In this document: piece after piece, positions 17,863 to 25,879 of the stretch | Layout: each line of letters starts with the position of its first letter | How positions within the stretch are numbered: position 1 is the first letter of the stretch | NCBI GenBank assembly: GCA_021783235.1 | Contig: JAJXUD010000006.1 | Span: 31,506-95,505, forward strand | DNA length: 64,000 nucleotides | Direction: 5' to 3' | From: Myxococcales bacterium | Lineage (GTDB): Bacteria > Myxococcota > Myxococcia > Myxococcales > JAKAPL01 | The notes under the pieces: generated by a model | Databases searched by the model: none | The model's input: the letters and a program-made list of their open reading frames with translations, nothing else | What the model was told of the DNA's origin: nothing | Translations under genes and position numbers: made by a program

Positions 17863-20028
17863 TCAGGCGAAACCAAGCTCCTCCCGGGCCTCGGGGCTCA
17901 TGCGCTCCGGCGACCAGGGCGGATCGAAGGTCACCGAAACGTCCACGTCCTCGACGCCCTCGAGGCCTCGGAGGATCTGCTCGACCCGCGCCTGGATCGC
18001 GACGCCGGAGGGGCAGTTGGGGGAGGTGAGCGTCATCCGCACCCGCACGCGTCCTGGGGGTAGGACGTCCACGCCATAGACCAGGCCGAGATCGACGATG
18101 TCGATCCCGAGTTCCGGATCGACGACGTGGTGAAGGACATCCAGGAGTAACGTGCCTTCGAGCGGCCGCCCGGACGCAGCAAGGGCAGGCGAGGTCTTCG
18201 GCTCGACCGGGACCCCGGCAGGATCGACCAGCGGCTCGGTCGACGGAGCCTCGCTCGACGCCGCACGCCGGAGCCGCTCCAGCCCGCAGGACTCTCGCAG
18301 CCTGGAGACCAGGGCGTCCACGTCGATGCCATGCATCCCGCACGCCTGTCGCAGGCTCACCGCACGAGCGAGCGTCTGCCGGGCGAGCGGGCTGGCGAGT
18401 TGGGTGAACCCGGCGTGGATCAAGACCGCGAGCGCCTCCGGGTAGGCCGTCACGAGATCGTGCACGTTGGCGTCGGCCTGGATGGCGAGCGGCCGCCGAG
18501 GCGACGCCTTCTGCTGCCCATTCTCAGCCGAGGCGCCGATCGTCTTGAGCAGGGACGCGCTCGCCAGCGCCACCCCGGTGGCGGCGACCAGCCCCGAGCA
18601 GGCGGAGACGTGGAGGAGCCAGGGCGCCCCCACCGACGCGACGACCTCTAGCTCGCGCATCAAGACTCCCGTGGAGATGAGCCAGGCCCCGGCGGTCCGC
18701 AGCGCCGGCCAGCGCAAGCTCACGCCGCCGAAGATGGGAACGATCCGGCCGGCCATCCCGAAGATCATGAGCGTCACGAAGCCAAGGGCGAAGGAGTGCC
18801 GAAGGCCGTCGAAGAGCAGGCCGGGGACGGGCGCCTCCGCCAGATCCAGCGCCCCGTACAGCGCGGCGAGCGCGGCGGCCACGAGCTCCCAGACGACCGC
18901 TTGCCGGATGATCGTCGCGAAGCTCGGGTCCCCGCCGCCCGCGTGGCCTGCCCGCGCGCGCAGCAGCGAGGTGGAGGCCGCAAAGATCGCGATGGAGCCG
19001 CCGATCGCGAAGAGCCCGAGATCGAGGGCGACGGAGCCTGAGCGACGCTCCGGGAATCCTGCCCCGGCCACGCAGAGCGCCGCGCCAGCCTGCCCGAGCC
19101 ACCAGGCGGCGCGGACCCCGCCGCGGTGCGGCGGCGGAAGCCCCAAGAAGGACCCGCCCATGCGAAGGATGAAGCCGTCGATGAAGGCGAGAACGGCGCC
19201 GAAGAGGACCGCGAGATAGAGCGGCTCGTGGAGGATCTGTCCGCCGCTCGAATCCTTCGTCCAGAGCGCCAAGCCCCCTTCCGCGACGAGGAGGACGCCG
19301 GCGACGAGCCACCAGGCGAGGCCCGCCGCAAGGTATCCGTGGAAGGGCTCGAAGGGCCGCGGGGCCACGTGAAAGGTGGAGACCAGCGCCCAGGCGAAGC
19401 AGGCCAGCGCCACGAGTTGGAGCCCTCCCCCCGCGAACAGCGCAGCGGCCGTCCACGGCAGGAGCGAGCCGAACTGCCCGTAGCTCCGAACGAGGAGCCC
19501 CGCGAGGACCAGCCAGAAGCTCGCTTTGGCGGCCCCCAGGGGGCGCAGCGGCGTCCCGAGGAAGCGTGGGAGCGCGTGATAGGCCACGCCCATGACGAAC
19601 GGCAGGACGAAGCCGAAGAGCTGAAACGTGGCATGAACCCAGTTGTGCTCGGGGGGGAGGGTTCCGAGGCTCAGCTGGATGACCAGGAGGTTCGCGGCGC
19701 CGAACGTGGCGCCGAGCGTCAGGGTGCAGACGAGGGCCATCCGCAGGAAGCGCCGGTAGAGCGTGGCGGCTTGCGCCTCGGCGGCGGAAGTCTCGGCGCC
19801 GGCGGCGGGCGCCGAGGGCGATCGGATCGCCTCCTCGAGCGCCGCGAGCAGGCCATCGAGCGACACGCGGTGAACCGCCGCGAAGAGATCGAGCCGTTCG
19901 TCCGGCCCCGTCTGTCCGCCACAGCCGAGGAGGCCGTGCCGCTCGAAGACCGCGCCGGCCTGCGGAAAGCGGGAGAGAATCTCTCGAACGCTGTCGCTCG
20001 GCCCAAGGGCTGGGGAATCGCTCCGCAT
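17863..20028 (-). CDS. DUF1858 - NnrS - DUF1858 - MIP18 fusion protein
   Basis: 721 residues in four parts. Residues about 10-70 are a DUF1858-like domain ([25 protein letters not shown]). About 95-500 is a polytopic membrane region of roughly 12 helices with NnrS features ([42 protein letters not shown]). About 513-582 is a second DUF1858-like domain ([17 protein letters not shown]). About 620-721 is a MIP18/DUF59 domain ([26 protein letters not shown] with the conserved Cys). NnrS is a haem/Cu-type membrane protein tied to NO tolerance; MIP18 proteins act in Fe-S assembly. Start ATG at 20028 has no ribosome site. First gene of the leftward operon; divergent from usp-nirK. Confidence 0.88.
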   Translation of the reverse strand: MRSDSPALGPSDSVREILSRFPQAGAVFERHGLLGCGGQTGPDERLDLFAAVHRVSLDGLLAALEEAIRSPSAPAAGAETSAAEAQAATLYRRFLRMALVCTLTLGATFGAANLLVIQLSLGTLPPEHNWVHATFQLFGFVLPFVMGVAYHALPRFLGTPLRPLGAAKASFWLVLAGLLVRSYGQFGSLLPWTAAALFAGGGLQLVALACFAWALVSTFHVAPRPFEPFHGYLAAGLAWWLVAGVLLVAEGGLALWTKDSSGGQILHEPLYLAVLFGAVLAFIDGFILRMGGSFLGLPPPHRGGVRAAWWLGQAGAALCVAGAGFPERRSGSVALDLGLFAIGGSIAIFAASTSLLRARAGHAGGGDPSFATIIRQAVVWELVAAALAALYGALDLAEAPVPGLLFDGLRHSFALGFVTLMIFGMAGRIVPIFGGVSLRWPALRTAGAWLISTGVLMRELEVVASVGAPWLLHVSACSGLVAATGVALASASLLKTIGASAENGQQKASPRRPLAIQADANVHDLVTAYPEALAVLIHAGFTQLASPLARQTLARAVSLRQACGMHGIDVDALVSRLRESCGLERLRRAASSEAPSTEPLVDPAGVPVEPKTSPALAASGRPLEGTLLLDVLHHVVDPELGIDIVDLGLVYGVDVLPPGRVRVRMTLTSPNCPSGVAIQARVEQILRGLEGVEDVDVSVTFDPPWSPERMSPEAREELGFA

Positions 20029-20040
20029 GCCCGCGGACAA

Positions 20041-20056
20041 TGCAGTTTCGGGGCCA
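20041..20056 (-). promoter_or_regulatory. Candidate leftward sigma-54 promoter of the NnrS fusion
   Basis: On the minus strand TGGCCCCGAAACTGCA has GG at 20055-20054 and GC at 20043-20042, ten bases between, fitting a -24/-12 element. The predicted transcript start (about 20030) is only 2-3 nt before the ATG at 20028, and no Shine-Dalgarno is present, so a leaderless message would be implied. The match may also be chance. Confidence 0.42.
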
Positions 20057-20110
20057 GCCCGGCTCGACCACGGCTTCATCACCTGGAGCGGCCCGCGGAG
20101 GCTCGGGGCA

Positions 20111-20133
20111 TTCCAGCCTGTTTCAGTCTGGAA
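20111..20133. promoter_or_regulatory. Inverted repeat in the nnrS / usp-nirK divergent region
   Basis: TTCCAG at 20111-20116 and CTGGAA at 20128-20133 form a perfect 6-bp dyad around an 11-bp centre (CCTGTTTCAGT). It lies about 120 bp upstream of the rightward -24 element and about 57 bp upstream of the leftward one, the usual range for an enhancer site of a sigma-54 activator. The centre TGTTTCAGT recurs at the start of the activator gene (minus strand around 17506). Confidence 0.4.
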
Positions 20134-20252
20134 CGGGCCCCGATCGTGGCCGCGCGACGGCACGGCTGCAACCGAAGGACGCAAGGCCTTCGCCTGGACG
20201 GCTGGAGCCGCAAGGACTGCGCATGATGATCCCGGGGTTTCAAATCGAATGG

Positions 20253-20268
20253 TGGCACACGAGATGCT
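20253..20268 (+). promoter_or_regulatory. Sigma-54 (-24/-12) promoter of usp-nirK
   Basis: TGGCACACGAGATGCT: GG at 20254-20255 and GC at 20266-20267, exactly 10 bp apart, with a full TGGCAC -24 box. The predicted start near 20279 leaves a 17-nt leader to the ATG at 20296. It would drive the universal stress protein and the NirK gene 15 bp behind it. Confidence 0.65.
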
Positions 20269-20295
20269 GCTGGGATCAGACGAAACGAGGCCGCC

Positions 20296-20745
20296 ATGAA
20301 CTTTCCCCCAAAAAAGATCCTCGTCGCCACCGACTTCAGCGACTGCGCGAAGCACGCGATCGAGCTCGCGGCCTCGATTGCCCGCCAGGAGGGCGCGGCG
20401 CTCGGCCTCATCCACGTGGTCTCTTTCGCGGAAACCTTCGCGGACGGCATGTCCATCGAGGGCGGCTGGTCGGGGGACCTGCAGGGGCTCGCCGACGAGC
20501 GCGCAGACGAGCTCCTGAAGGCGGAGAGCGACCGGCTGCGGGCCGCGGGGATCCGGGTGGAAGCGGCCGTTCGCCGGCAGGGCTCACCGTACCTCGCCGT
20601 GGCGGCCGAGGCCGCCAAGGGCGGCTACCAGCTCGTCGTCTGCGGGACCCATGGCCGAACCGGGGTCCGCCATCTTCTTCTCGGCAGCGTCGCCGAGGGA
20701 ATCGTGCGTCACTGCAAGTGTTCGGTCCTCGTGGCGCGCGACTGA
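20296..20745 (+). CDS. Universal stress protein (UspA family)
   Basis: 149 residues, one Usp domain. It begins KKILVATDFSDCAKHAIELA and ends with the ATP-binding signature GTHGRTGVRHLLLGSVAE (G-x2-G-x9-G-S/T), followed by CSVLVARD. This marks the nucleotide-binding class of Usp. Cytoplasmic, with roles in stress and anaerobic survival in other bacteria. Start ATG at 20296 is 17 nt after the predicted sigma-54 transcript start. It is followed after 15 bp by the NirK-like gene, an association also common in anaerobic and NO-induced regulons. Confidence 0.93.
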   Translation: MNFPPKKILVATDFSDCAKHAIELAASIARQEGAALGLIHVVSFAETFADGMSIEGGWSGDLQGLADERADELLKAESDRLRAAGIRVEAAVRRQGSPYLAVAAEAAKGGYQLVVCGTHGRTGVRHLLLGSVAEGIVRHCKCSVLVARD

Positions 20746-20760
20746 GCCCCGCCGCACGCC

Positions 20761-21681
20761 ATGAAAAGGAGAAACCCGGTGCGCTCGCCCCTCGCTCATG
20801 CCCTCGTGCCCCTTCTCGCCCTCGCTCTACCGGGGGGCGCCCGCGGCGCCGAATGGGCGCTCGCCGGCCAGCACGCCACCTGCGCCGATGGGCCACGCAC
20901 CCGAACCTTCACCCTCCGGGCCTCCGAAGGGGTGCGAGAGCTCGGGATGGGCCTTCGCGTCGACGGCATGACACTCGGCTCGCCGGGGCAGCCGATTCCC
21001 GTGCTCGAGGCCTGCGAGGGCGACACCGTGACCCTGGGGCTCGAGAACACGGGCTCGATGGCCCATGGAATCGACTCGCACGCCTTCCGGATCGACACCG
21101 GTCGGTTCGGACCCGTCAATCAAGGAGGCAAGCTCTCGTACAGAGGGGTGATGACGACACCGGGCGCCTTCATGTTCCACTGCGCCTCTGGGCCGGTGAC
21201 GGACGTTCACATCAAGTCGGGGATGTACGGCGAGATGATCGTCTACCCTCGAAGGCCCTTTCGGCCCGCCCACGAGATCGCCGTCGTCCAGGGGGGGCTC
21301 TTCGGCGAGCCCGACGAGAACGGGCTCGTCCACATCGACTCCGGCCGAATCGCCCGCAACGACCCGTACACCATGATGTTCGATGGGAGGCTCGAGCACG
21401 AGACCGTGAAGGTCACACCGGGCCAGCTGGTCCGCGTCTACTTCGTCAATGCGGGACCGGGCTCGTCGGCCATTCACGTCATGGGAACGTTGCTCGACCG
21501 CTTCTATGCGAGCGGCAACCCGCGCAACGTCGAGTACGGCGTGCAGACCGGCCTCGTCCCCGCCGGCGGAGGCGCCGCCTTCGAATTCCGCGTCCCCGAG
21601 AAGGGGATGTACATGTTGGTGGACCACGACAACCTTCGGTTCTTGCCCTTCGGCTTCGGCATCGGCTTCATGGCCGACTGA
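20761..21681 (+). CDS. nirK: Copper-containing nitrite reductase (NirK-like, two-cupredoxin)
   Basis: 306 residues with a Sec signal (MKRRNPVRSPLAHALVPLLA). The two cupredoxin domains keep all NirK copper ligands by position: type 1 H102, C141, H150, M155; type 2 H107, H140, H289. The catalytic pair Asp105 (HGIDSHA) and His239 (SAIHVMG) is also kept. FHCASGPVTDVHIKSGM reproduces the HC-x8-H-x4-M spacing. It reduces nitrite to NO in the periplasm. It is shorter than typical NirK (about 340-380), mainly in the N-terminus and inter-domain loops. It follows usp by 15 bp under a sigma-54-type promoter. A different two-domain multicopper oxidase is possible, but the ligand set favours nitrite reductase. 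Confidence 0.82.
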   Translation: MKRRNPVRSPLAHALVPLLALALPGGARGAEWALAGQHATCADGPRTRTFTLRASEGVRELGMGLRVDGMTLGSPGQPIPVLEACEGDTVTLGLENTGSMAHGIDSHAFRIDTGRFGPVNQGGKLSYRGVMTTPGAFMFHCASGPVTDVHIKSGMYGEMIVYPRRPFRPAHEIAVVQGGLFGEPDENGLVHIDSGRIARNDPYTMMFDGRLEHETVKVTPGQLVRVYFVNAGPGSSAIHVMGTLLDRFYASGNPRNVEYGVQTGLVPAGGGAAFEFRVPEKGMYMLVDHDNLRFLPFGFGIGFMAD

Positions 21682-21684
21682 TCG

Positions 21685-22350
21685 TCACGGCGGGTTCGCC
21701 GCGACGCCGAGCTTCTGACCGAGGTTCGTGTAGTAGCGCATCAACCCCGTCTGCAGCTCCGCGGGGCTCGTCGAGAGGGCATTCTCGTGCATCGACATCG
21801 CGAGCTGCGTCACGCCGGCGGTGGGCGAGGTGAGTTCGAAGCTCGCGTCCCAGAGGGAGATGTATGAGGTGCCATCCACCTTCTGGAACGTCACGACGAC
21901 GTGAGTGGGATCCGCCAGGGTACCTTCGTCCAGCACGTGAACCCACTCGAGGTCGTAGACAAAGGAGATGATGTCGGTCAGCTCGTAGTGGATGAGCTGG
22001 TGGATCGGATGCTGGGGGTTCGAATCCGCCACACTGGTCACGGTGAAGGCGGTGGTGTGCGGGTCTTCGGTAACCGCCGGGTCCTGGAGCGCCTTCCAGA
22101 CGAGCCCCAGGTCCGCGCTCAGGTAGCAGGTGGCGTCGGCCTGAGCGTAACCGCCGTCGTCGTTCTGAACCGCGGCCACGTTGCAGGTGGCGGGGTAGCT
22201 GTCGCCGCCGTCCGGGGCTGGCGGAGGAAGCGGCGCGTCGAGCGAGCCGGCGAGGTTCGGGTTCCAGGGCGTCTCCTTGACGCCTCCCCCACAGGCCAGG
22301 AGAGATCCCAGCGCGACGGCAACCGCGAACGGGAATGGAAACGCTCTCAT
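21685..22350 (-). CDS. Lipoprotein with SRPBCC-like fold
   Basis: 221 residues. The N-terminus MRAFPFPFAVAVALGSLLAC is a lipoprotein signal with lipobox SLLAC, then a Pro/Gly linker and a domain of about 150 residues. Its pattern (ADLGLVWKALQDP near the start, alternating beta strands, closing MRYYTNLGQKLG helix) resembles START/SRPBCC ligand-binding proteins; this is inference from layout. Start ATG at 22350 overlaps the PilZ stop by 4 nt, so the two are coupled. It converges on nirK with only 3 bp between the stops. Ligand unknown. Confidence 0.75.
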   Translation of the reverse strand: MRAFPFPFAVAVALGSLLACGGGVKETPWNPNLAGSLDAPLPPPAPDGGDSYPATCNVAAVQNDDGGYAQADATCYLSADLGLVWKALQDPAVTEDPHTTAFTVTSVADSNPQHPIHQLIHYELTDIISFVYDLEWVHVLDEGTLADPTHVVVTFQKVDGTSYISLWDASFELTSPTAGVTQLAMSMHENALSTSPAELQTGLMRYYTNLGQKLGVAANPP

Positions 22351-22727
22351 CTTTTCGGAAGTTTTGATGCGAGGTCCCGAATGCGTCGCTGGTGCTCCGG
22401 CGACAGATCGAGAAATTTGACGTTCATGCCGGGACCGTCCGCTCCCGTGGCCGCGACGATTTCGCCGTGGCAAGCGATCTCGTTCGGTGCGCCCGGCAAC
22501 GAAAACCGGAGCCTCACCCGGGTGCCGACCGGATGTGGGACCGTCTGCGTGAAGTAGGCCCCGCCCGCAGAGAGGTTCCCGGCGCGCTGGAAGTAGAGAT
22601 CCTCCCCCTCCTCGGCCTCGACCCAGAGGTCGACCGGAACGCGCTGCTCCGAGCGCCGGTCGCCCCGCCGCCGCTCCTCCTTCACGGAGGCGACGAGGCG
22701 TCGCCGATCCTTCCCCTTCTCGACCAT
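22347..22727 (-). CDS. PilZ-domain protein
   Basis: 126 residues, one PilZ domain after a very basic N-terminus. The c-di-GMP motif is present as RRSEQR (RxxxR) around residue 25 and NLSAGGAYF (D/N-x-S-x-x-G) around 52. It probably binds cyclic di-GMP and relays it to an unknown partner. Start ATG at 22727. It is coupled to the downstream lipoprotein gene through ATGA, and lies 28 bp downstream of the 5'-nucleotidase-like gene in the same direction. Confidence 0.88.
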   Translation of the reverse strand: MVEKGKDRRRLVASVKEERRRGDRRSEQRVPVDLWVEAEEGEDLYFQRAGNLSAGGAYFTQTVPHPVGTRVRLRFSLPGAPNEIACHGEIVAATGADGPGMNVKFLDLSPEHQRRIRDLASKLPKR

Positions 22728-22755
22728 TCGCTCGCCATCCTACCAGAGCCGGCCG

Positions 22756-23541
22756 TCACTGTCCGCAGTTCGAGAGAACGATCCGGGCCTCGAGCTTCGG
22801 CGAGATCGGGCTGTGCGCGTCGAGGTAGGCCTCCACCGCATCGAGGTCGGTGTCGCTCGGGCTGAACGGGCCGCACTGCTGGGCCGCGCAGGCCTGCGCC
22901 ATGGCCACGTGGCCGTCCTTGCCGAACGCCGTGAAGCTGTTCGTCACCACCGCGTACGTCGTCGTCGCGTCGGTGGGATCGACCCTCTTGCCCCCGACCA
23001 CCACGGAGGTCACCCGCTGGCCCTCTTGGAGGATCTTGGTCTCCGTCGGATCCACCTTCTGGGCGAGTTGGCTGCAGTCCGCCGAAAACGAGAGCCCCGC
23101 GACCTGGAGAAACCAGCCGTTGAAGGCGGCCGGCAGGGACGAGACGGACCGCTCGAGCGTGCTCACGAGCTGCGCACCCGTGAGGTGGACGACGACGAGG
23201 TGGTCCTGGTCCTCGAACGGCAGGGCATCCTGGAGCTCCTGCGCGCTGATGGGGCCGGCCGCGAGCGACTGCCCCACGCAGCCCTGGTTGTCGGCGTTCG
23301 CCGGGAAGGTCGGCGCCTCGCAGCGGATCGATCCCGCGTTCAGCAACCCCACCTGCGTGCCCGACGGCGCGGACGCCACGTAGGCGTCCGCGACGAAGTC
23401 GCCGAACAGCGTCTCCTGGGAACGCGACTGGTCCTTGTCGAGCGAGAGCGCCACCGCCGTGGAGCCGACCTGGGTCGAGTTCGTGATGGCGCTATTCCAG
23501 CGCGGGCAGGCGGCGAGCCCGAGCGCCGCCGCCGTGGCCAT
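22756..23541 (-). CDS. Stand-alone 5'-nucleotidase C-terminal-domain protein
   Basis: About 261 residues matching only the C-terminal (substrate-binding) domain of 5'-nucleotidase/UshA proteins: ETLFGDFVADAYV, VGLLNAGSIRCE, LPFEDQDHLVVVHLTGAQL, NGWFLQVAGLSFSADC and YAVVTNSFTAFGKDGH. The N-terminal metallophosphoesterase domain is missing, so it is not an active nucleotidase by itself. The ATG at 23541 gives a short lipobox-like LGLAAC; the n-region looks too short and translation may begin upstream at a rare codon (CTG near 23593). It follows the TonB-dependent receptor by about 50 bp and is presumably cell-envelope located. Confidence 0.75.
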   Translation of the reverse strand: MATAAALGLAACPRWNSAITNSTQVGSTAVALSLDKDQSRSQETLFGDFVADAYVASAPSGTQVGLLNAGSIRCEAPTFPANADNQGCVGQSLAAGPISAQELQDALPFEDQDHLVVVHLTGAQLVSTLERSVSSLPAAFNGWFLQVAGLSFSADCSQLAQKVDPTETKILQEGQRVTSVVVGGKRVDPTDATTTYAVVTNSFTAFGKDGHVAMAQACAAQQCGPFSPSDTDLDAVEAYLDAHSPISPKLEARIVLSNCGQ

Positions 23542-23591
23542 TCCCCGGACCCAGGGGAGGCCGAGCGGAGACCGTCCTCGGCCGATCCGGC

Positions 23592-25763
23592 TCAGTAGTC
23601 CACGCGAAGCGCGCACGCGAGGCTCCGGGGCATCTGCGGCAGGTTCGGAACGTACTGCGAGAAGGGGGTCGGATTGTAGATCGGGGTTCCGGTGACGTTG
23701 TAGACCCCGACGAACGCCCGGAAGAAGCTCCAGAACGTCTGCGTGGAGAGGACGAGGTCGAGATCCGCCTCGGCGGGAATGGTCCAGTAGTGAATCGCCT
23801 CCAGCGGCGTCCGCTGGTCGCTCTGCCGGAAGTAGGCGTAGTGCCCGAGCGCCGTCAGCGTGAGGCCGAAGAACGGCCCCACCGAGGCGCCGAGGTTCGC
23901 GAGGAGTCGCGGCACGTCGGTGAGCTCGGAGACCGTCGGCCCGATCTGCGTCGCCGGCCCCTGGTACTCGAAGGTCGCCGTGTCGTCGTAGAGATCCGAG
24001 ACGTTGCCGAAGACCGAGAAGCCGGGGATGCGCAGCCGGAGCTGCGCCTCGAGCCCCCAGACCGAGACGTCGGCCGCGTTCTGGAGCGGGTTGTTCTGGC
24101 CGAAGATCGGCACCTGGACGATCTCGCCCGTGATGCCGTTGTGGAAGGCGTTGGCCGACAGGTCGAGTCCGCCGCCGGTGAGCGGAACGCTGGCCCCCAC
24201 CTCGGCCTCGCCGGTGGTGATCCGCTCGGGGCCGAGCGCGGGGTTCCCGACGTAGCCGCCGTTCAAGTCGGCGTTGGTGTTGTCGTAGAGCTCCTGGAAC
24301 GTCGGCGCCGAAAAGGCGGTGGCGTAGAGCCCCTTGACCCAGACGTTCGAGATCGGCCGGTAGACGATGGAGACGCGCGGGTTCCAGCTCGAGCCGAAGT
24401 CGGAATAGTCGTCGAGCCGCAAGCCCACCGTGGCCGAGAGCTGGGAGACGGGCTCGAAGATGTCCTGGACGTAGGCCCCGAGGATGTCGCGCGAAACCCC
24501 GGCGAGCGGCGCGGCGTTGGGCGGCGGGCCGAAGGAGGCGGCGTCGCCCGCCTCCGTGAAGTTCTGCTGCGCGGAGAAGCCGGTGATGAGCCAACGCTCG
24601 AGCTGGACCCCGGCGGTGGCGCTGTTGTGAAACGGCAAGGTCACCCCGAGCTGCGCCTCGCCGCCGAGCACGAGAGACTGCACCGAGAGCATCCGCTCCT
24701 CGCCGTTCGGGAAGAAGCCGTTCGCGTAGCCGTTGGGCGGATTCGAGAAGTAGCCCTGCGGCGTCAGCGCGATGAGGTCGTCGATCGACTGCCGGTCGGC
24801 GTAGGTCCGCAAGAAGAGCCGAAAGTCGTGGCCGAGCGGCGCCTTGTAGGACAGCTGCGCCTCGTCCTGGTCGAGCCCGATCGACCCCTGCGGAGCGTAG
24901 GTCGCGAGCGGCCCGAAGTATTCGCCGTGGGTCTCCGAGTAGAGCCGGCCCACGAGGGCGAGTTCGTCGCCGTCGACCAGGGCATCCGAGTACTTCAGGT
25001 GCAGATCGCCCGTCACCTGCCGTCTCCAGTCCGAGAGAGGGCCCGGGGTGGCCGACTGCGAGCCGCCCGACGGGAGCGGCGAGGGGTTCTGCGTCGAGAG
25101 GTAGTCGCTCGAGACCGTCTGGAGCGAACCGCCCCGGTACGCCTGGCCGATCGAGCCGCCGAAGTAGAGCTTTCCCTCGCGCTCGCCCGCGCCCACCTGG
25201 TAGCGTTGCCCGTCGAGCCGGAAGGCGCCGCCGCCCGAGTCCTCCGCCTGGGCCAGCGCCACCACGCCGACGGGCTCGCGGGTGAAGACCTGGATGACCC
25301 CCGCGAAGGCGTCGGTGCCGTAGAGCGCCGAGCCGGGGCCCCGCAGCACCTCCACGCGGTCGATCATCGCGACCGGCAGATCCAGCGGCGCGTACCCATT
25401 GAAGGGGTTGTTGATCCGCTGCCCGTCGATGAGGACCAGGAGCTCGGCCGGGTTCGTCTGCCCCCGGAAGGTGATCTGGTCGTCGCCGAGCGAGGTGCGG
25501 CCCACGTCGACGCCGGTCACCCGACGGAGGACGTCGAGCAGCGTGCGGGCGCCCATCGCCGCGATCTCACGGCGATCGACGACCGTGACGACTGCGGGCG
25601 CGGTGTCGACGGTCTCGGGGCGCAGGTTCGCGGTGACGGTCTTCTCTTCCGCCTGCAGGAGCGTCAGCGTGTCCTCGAGCCCCGACTCGACGGGCGCCGC
25701 CGGCTCGACCGCCCGGGCCGAGGCGGCGAGCAGCGTCGCGACGATGGCAATGCGGGCGAACAC
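23592..25763 (-). CDS. TonB-dependent outer-membrane receptor
   Basis: 723 residues: signal peptide (VFARIAIVATLLAASARA), plug domain at about 60-170 (TAPAVVTVVDRREIAAMG, ELLVLIDGQRINNPF, VEVLRGPGSALYGTDAFAGV) and a 22-strand barrel ending LACALRVDY with a terminal aromatic. It imports a scarce nutrient such as a siderophore, cobalamin or other ligand, across the outer membrane. Start is GTG at 25763 with GGAGGGGG about 7 bp upstream; the open frame upstream lacks signal character. No TonB box was confidently seen. Downstream, the solo 5'-nucleotidase-like lipoprotein may be a partner. Substrate cannot be read from the sequence. Confidence 0.92.
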   Translation of the reverse strand: MFARIAIVATLLAASARAVEPAAPVESGLEDTLTLLQAEEKTVTANLRPETVDTAPAVVTVVDRREIAAMGARTLLDVLRRVTGVDVGRTSLGDDQITFRGQTNPAELLVLIDGQRINNPFNGYAPLDLPVAMIDRVEVLRGPGSALYGTDAFAGVIQVFTREPVGVVALAQAEDSGGGAFRLDGQRYQVGAGEREGKLYFGGSIGQAYRGGSLQTVSSDYLSTQNPSPLPSGGSQSATPGPLSDWRRQVTGDLHLKYSDALVDGDELALVGRLYSETHGEYFGPLATYAPQGSIGLDQDEAQLSYKAPLGHDFRLFLRTYADRQSIDDLIALTPQGYFSNPPNGYANGFFPNGEERMLSVQSLVLGGEAQLGVTLPFHNSATAGVQLERWLITGFSAQQNFTEAGDAASFGPPPNAAPLAGVSRDILGAYVQDIFEPVSQLSATVGLRLDDYSDFGSSWNPRVSIVYRPISNVWVKGLYATAFSAPTFQELYDNTNADLNGGYVGNPALGPERITTGEAEVGASVPLTGGGLDLSANAFHNGITGEIVQVPIFGQNNPLQNAADVSVWGLEAQLRLRIPGFSVFGNVSDLYDDTATFEYQGPATQIGPTVSELTDVPRLLANLGASVGPFFGLTLTALGHYAYFRQSDQRTPLEAIHYWTIPAEADLDLVLSTQTFWSFFRAFVGVYNVTGTPIYNPTPFSQYVPNLPQMPRSLACALRVDY

Positions 25764-25879
25764 GCGCTTGCTCCCCCTCCGTTCGAACTTCGACTCACTG
25801 TACCAGAAGCGCTGGACATTTGGCCGCCGACTTGAATACTCGCTCGCAGGCTCACGTCCCCTGGACCGAGAGGCCCCCC

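Noticed and set aside
20041..20056. Leftward -24/-12 as a firm promoter
   Set aside because: Spacing is right but the transcript would start 2-3 nt before the ATG; kept only as a candidate.
23790..25835. Rightward frame across the TonB-dependent receptor
   Set aside because: Antisense shadow with no domain; the receptor frame has plug and barrel features.
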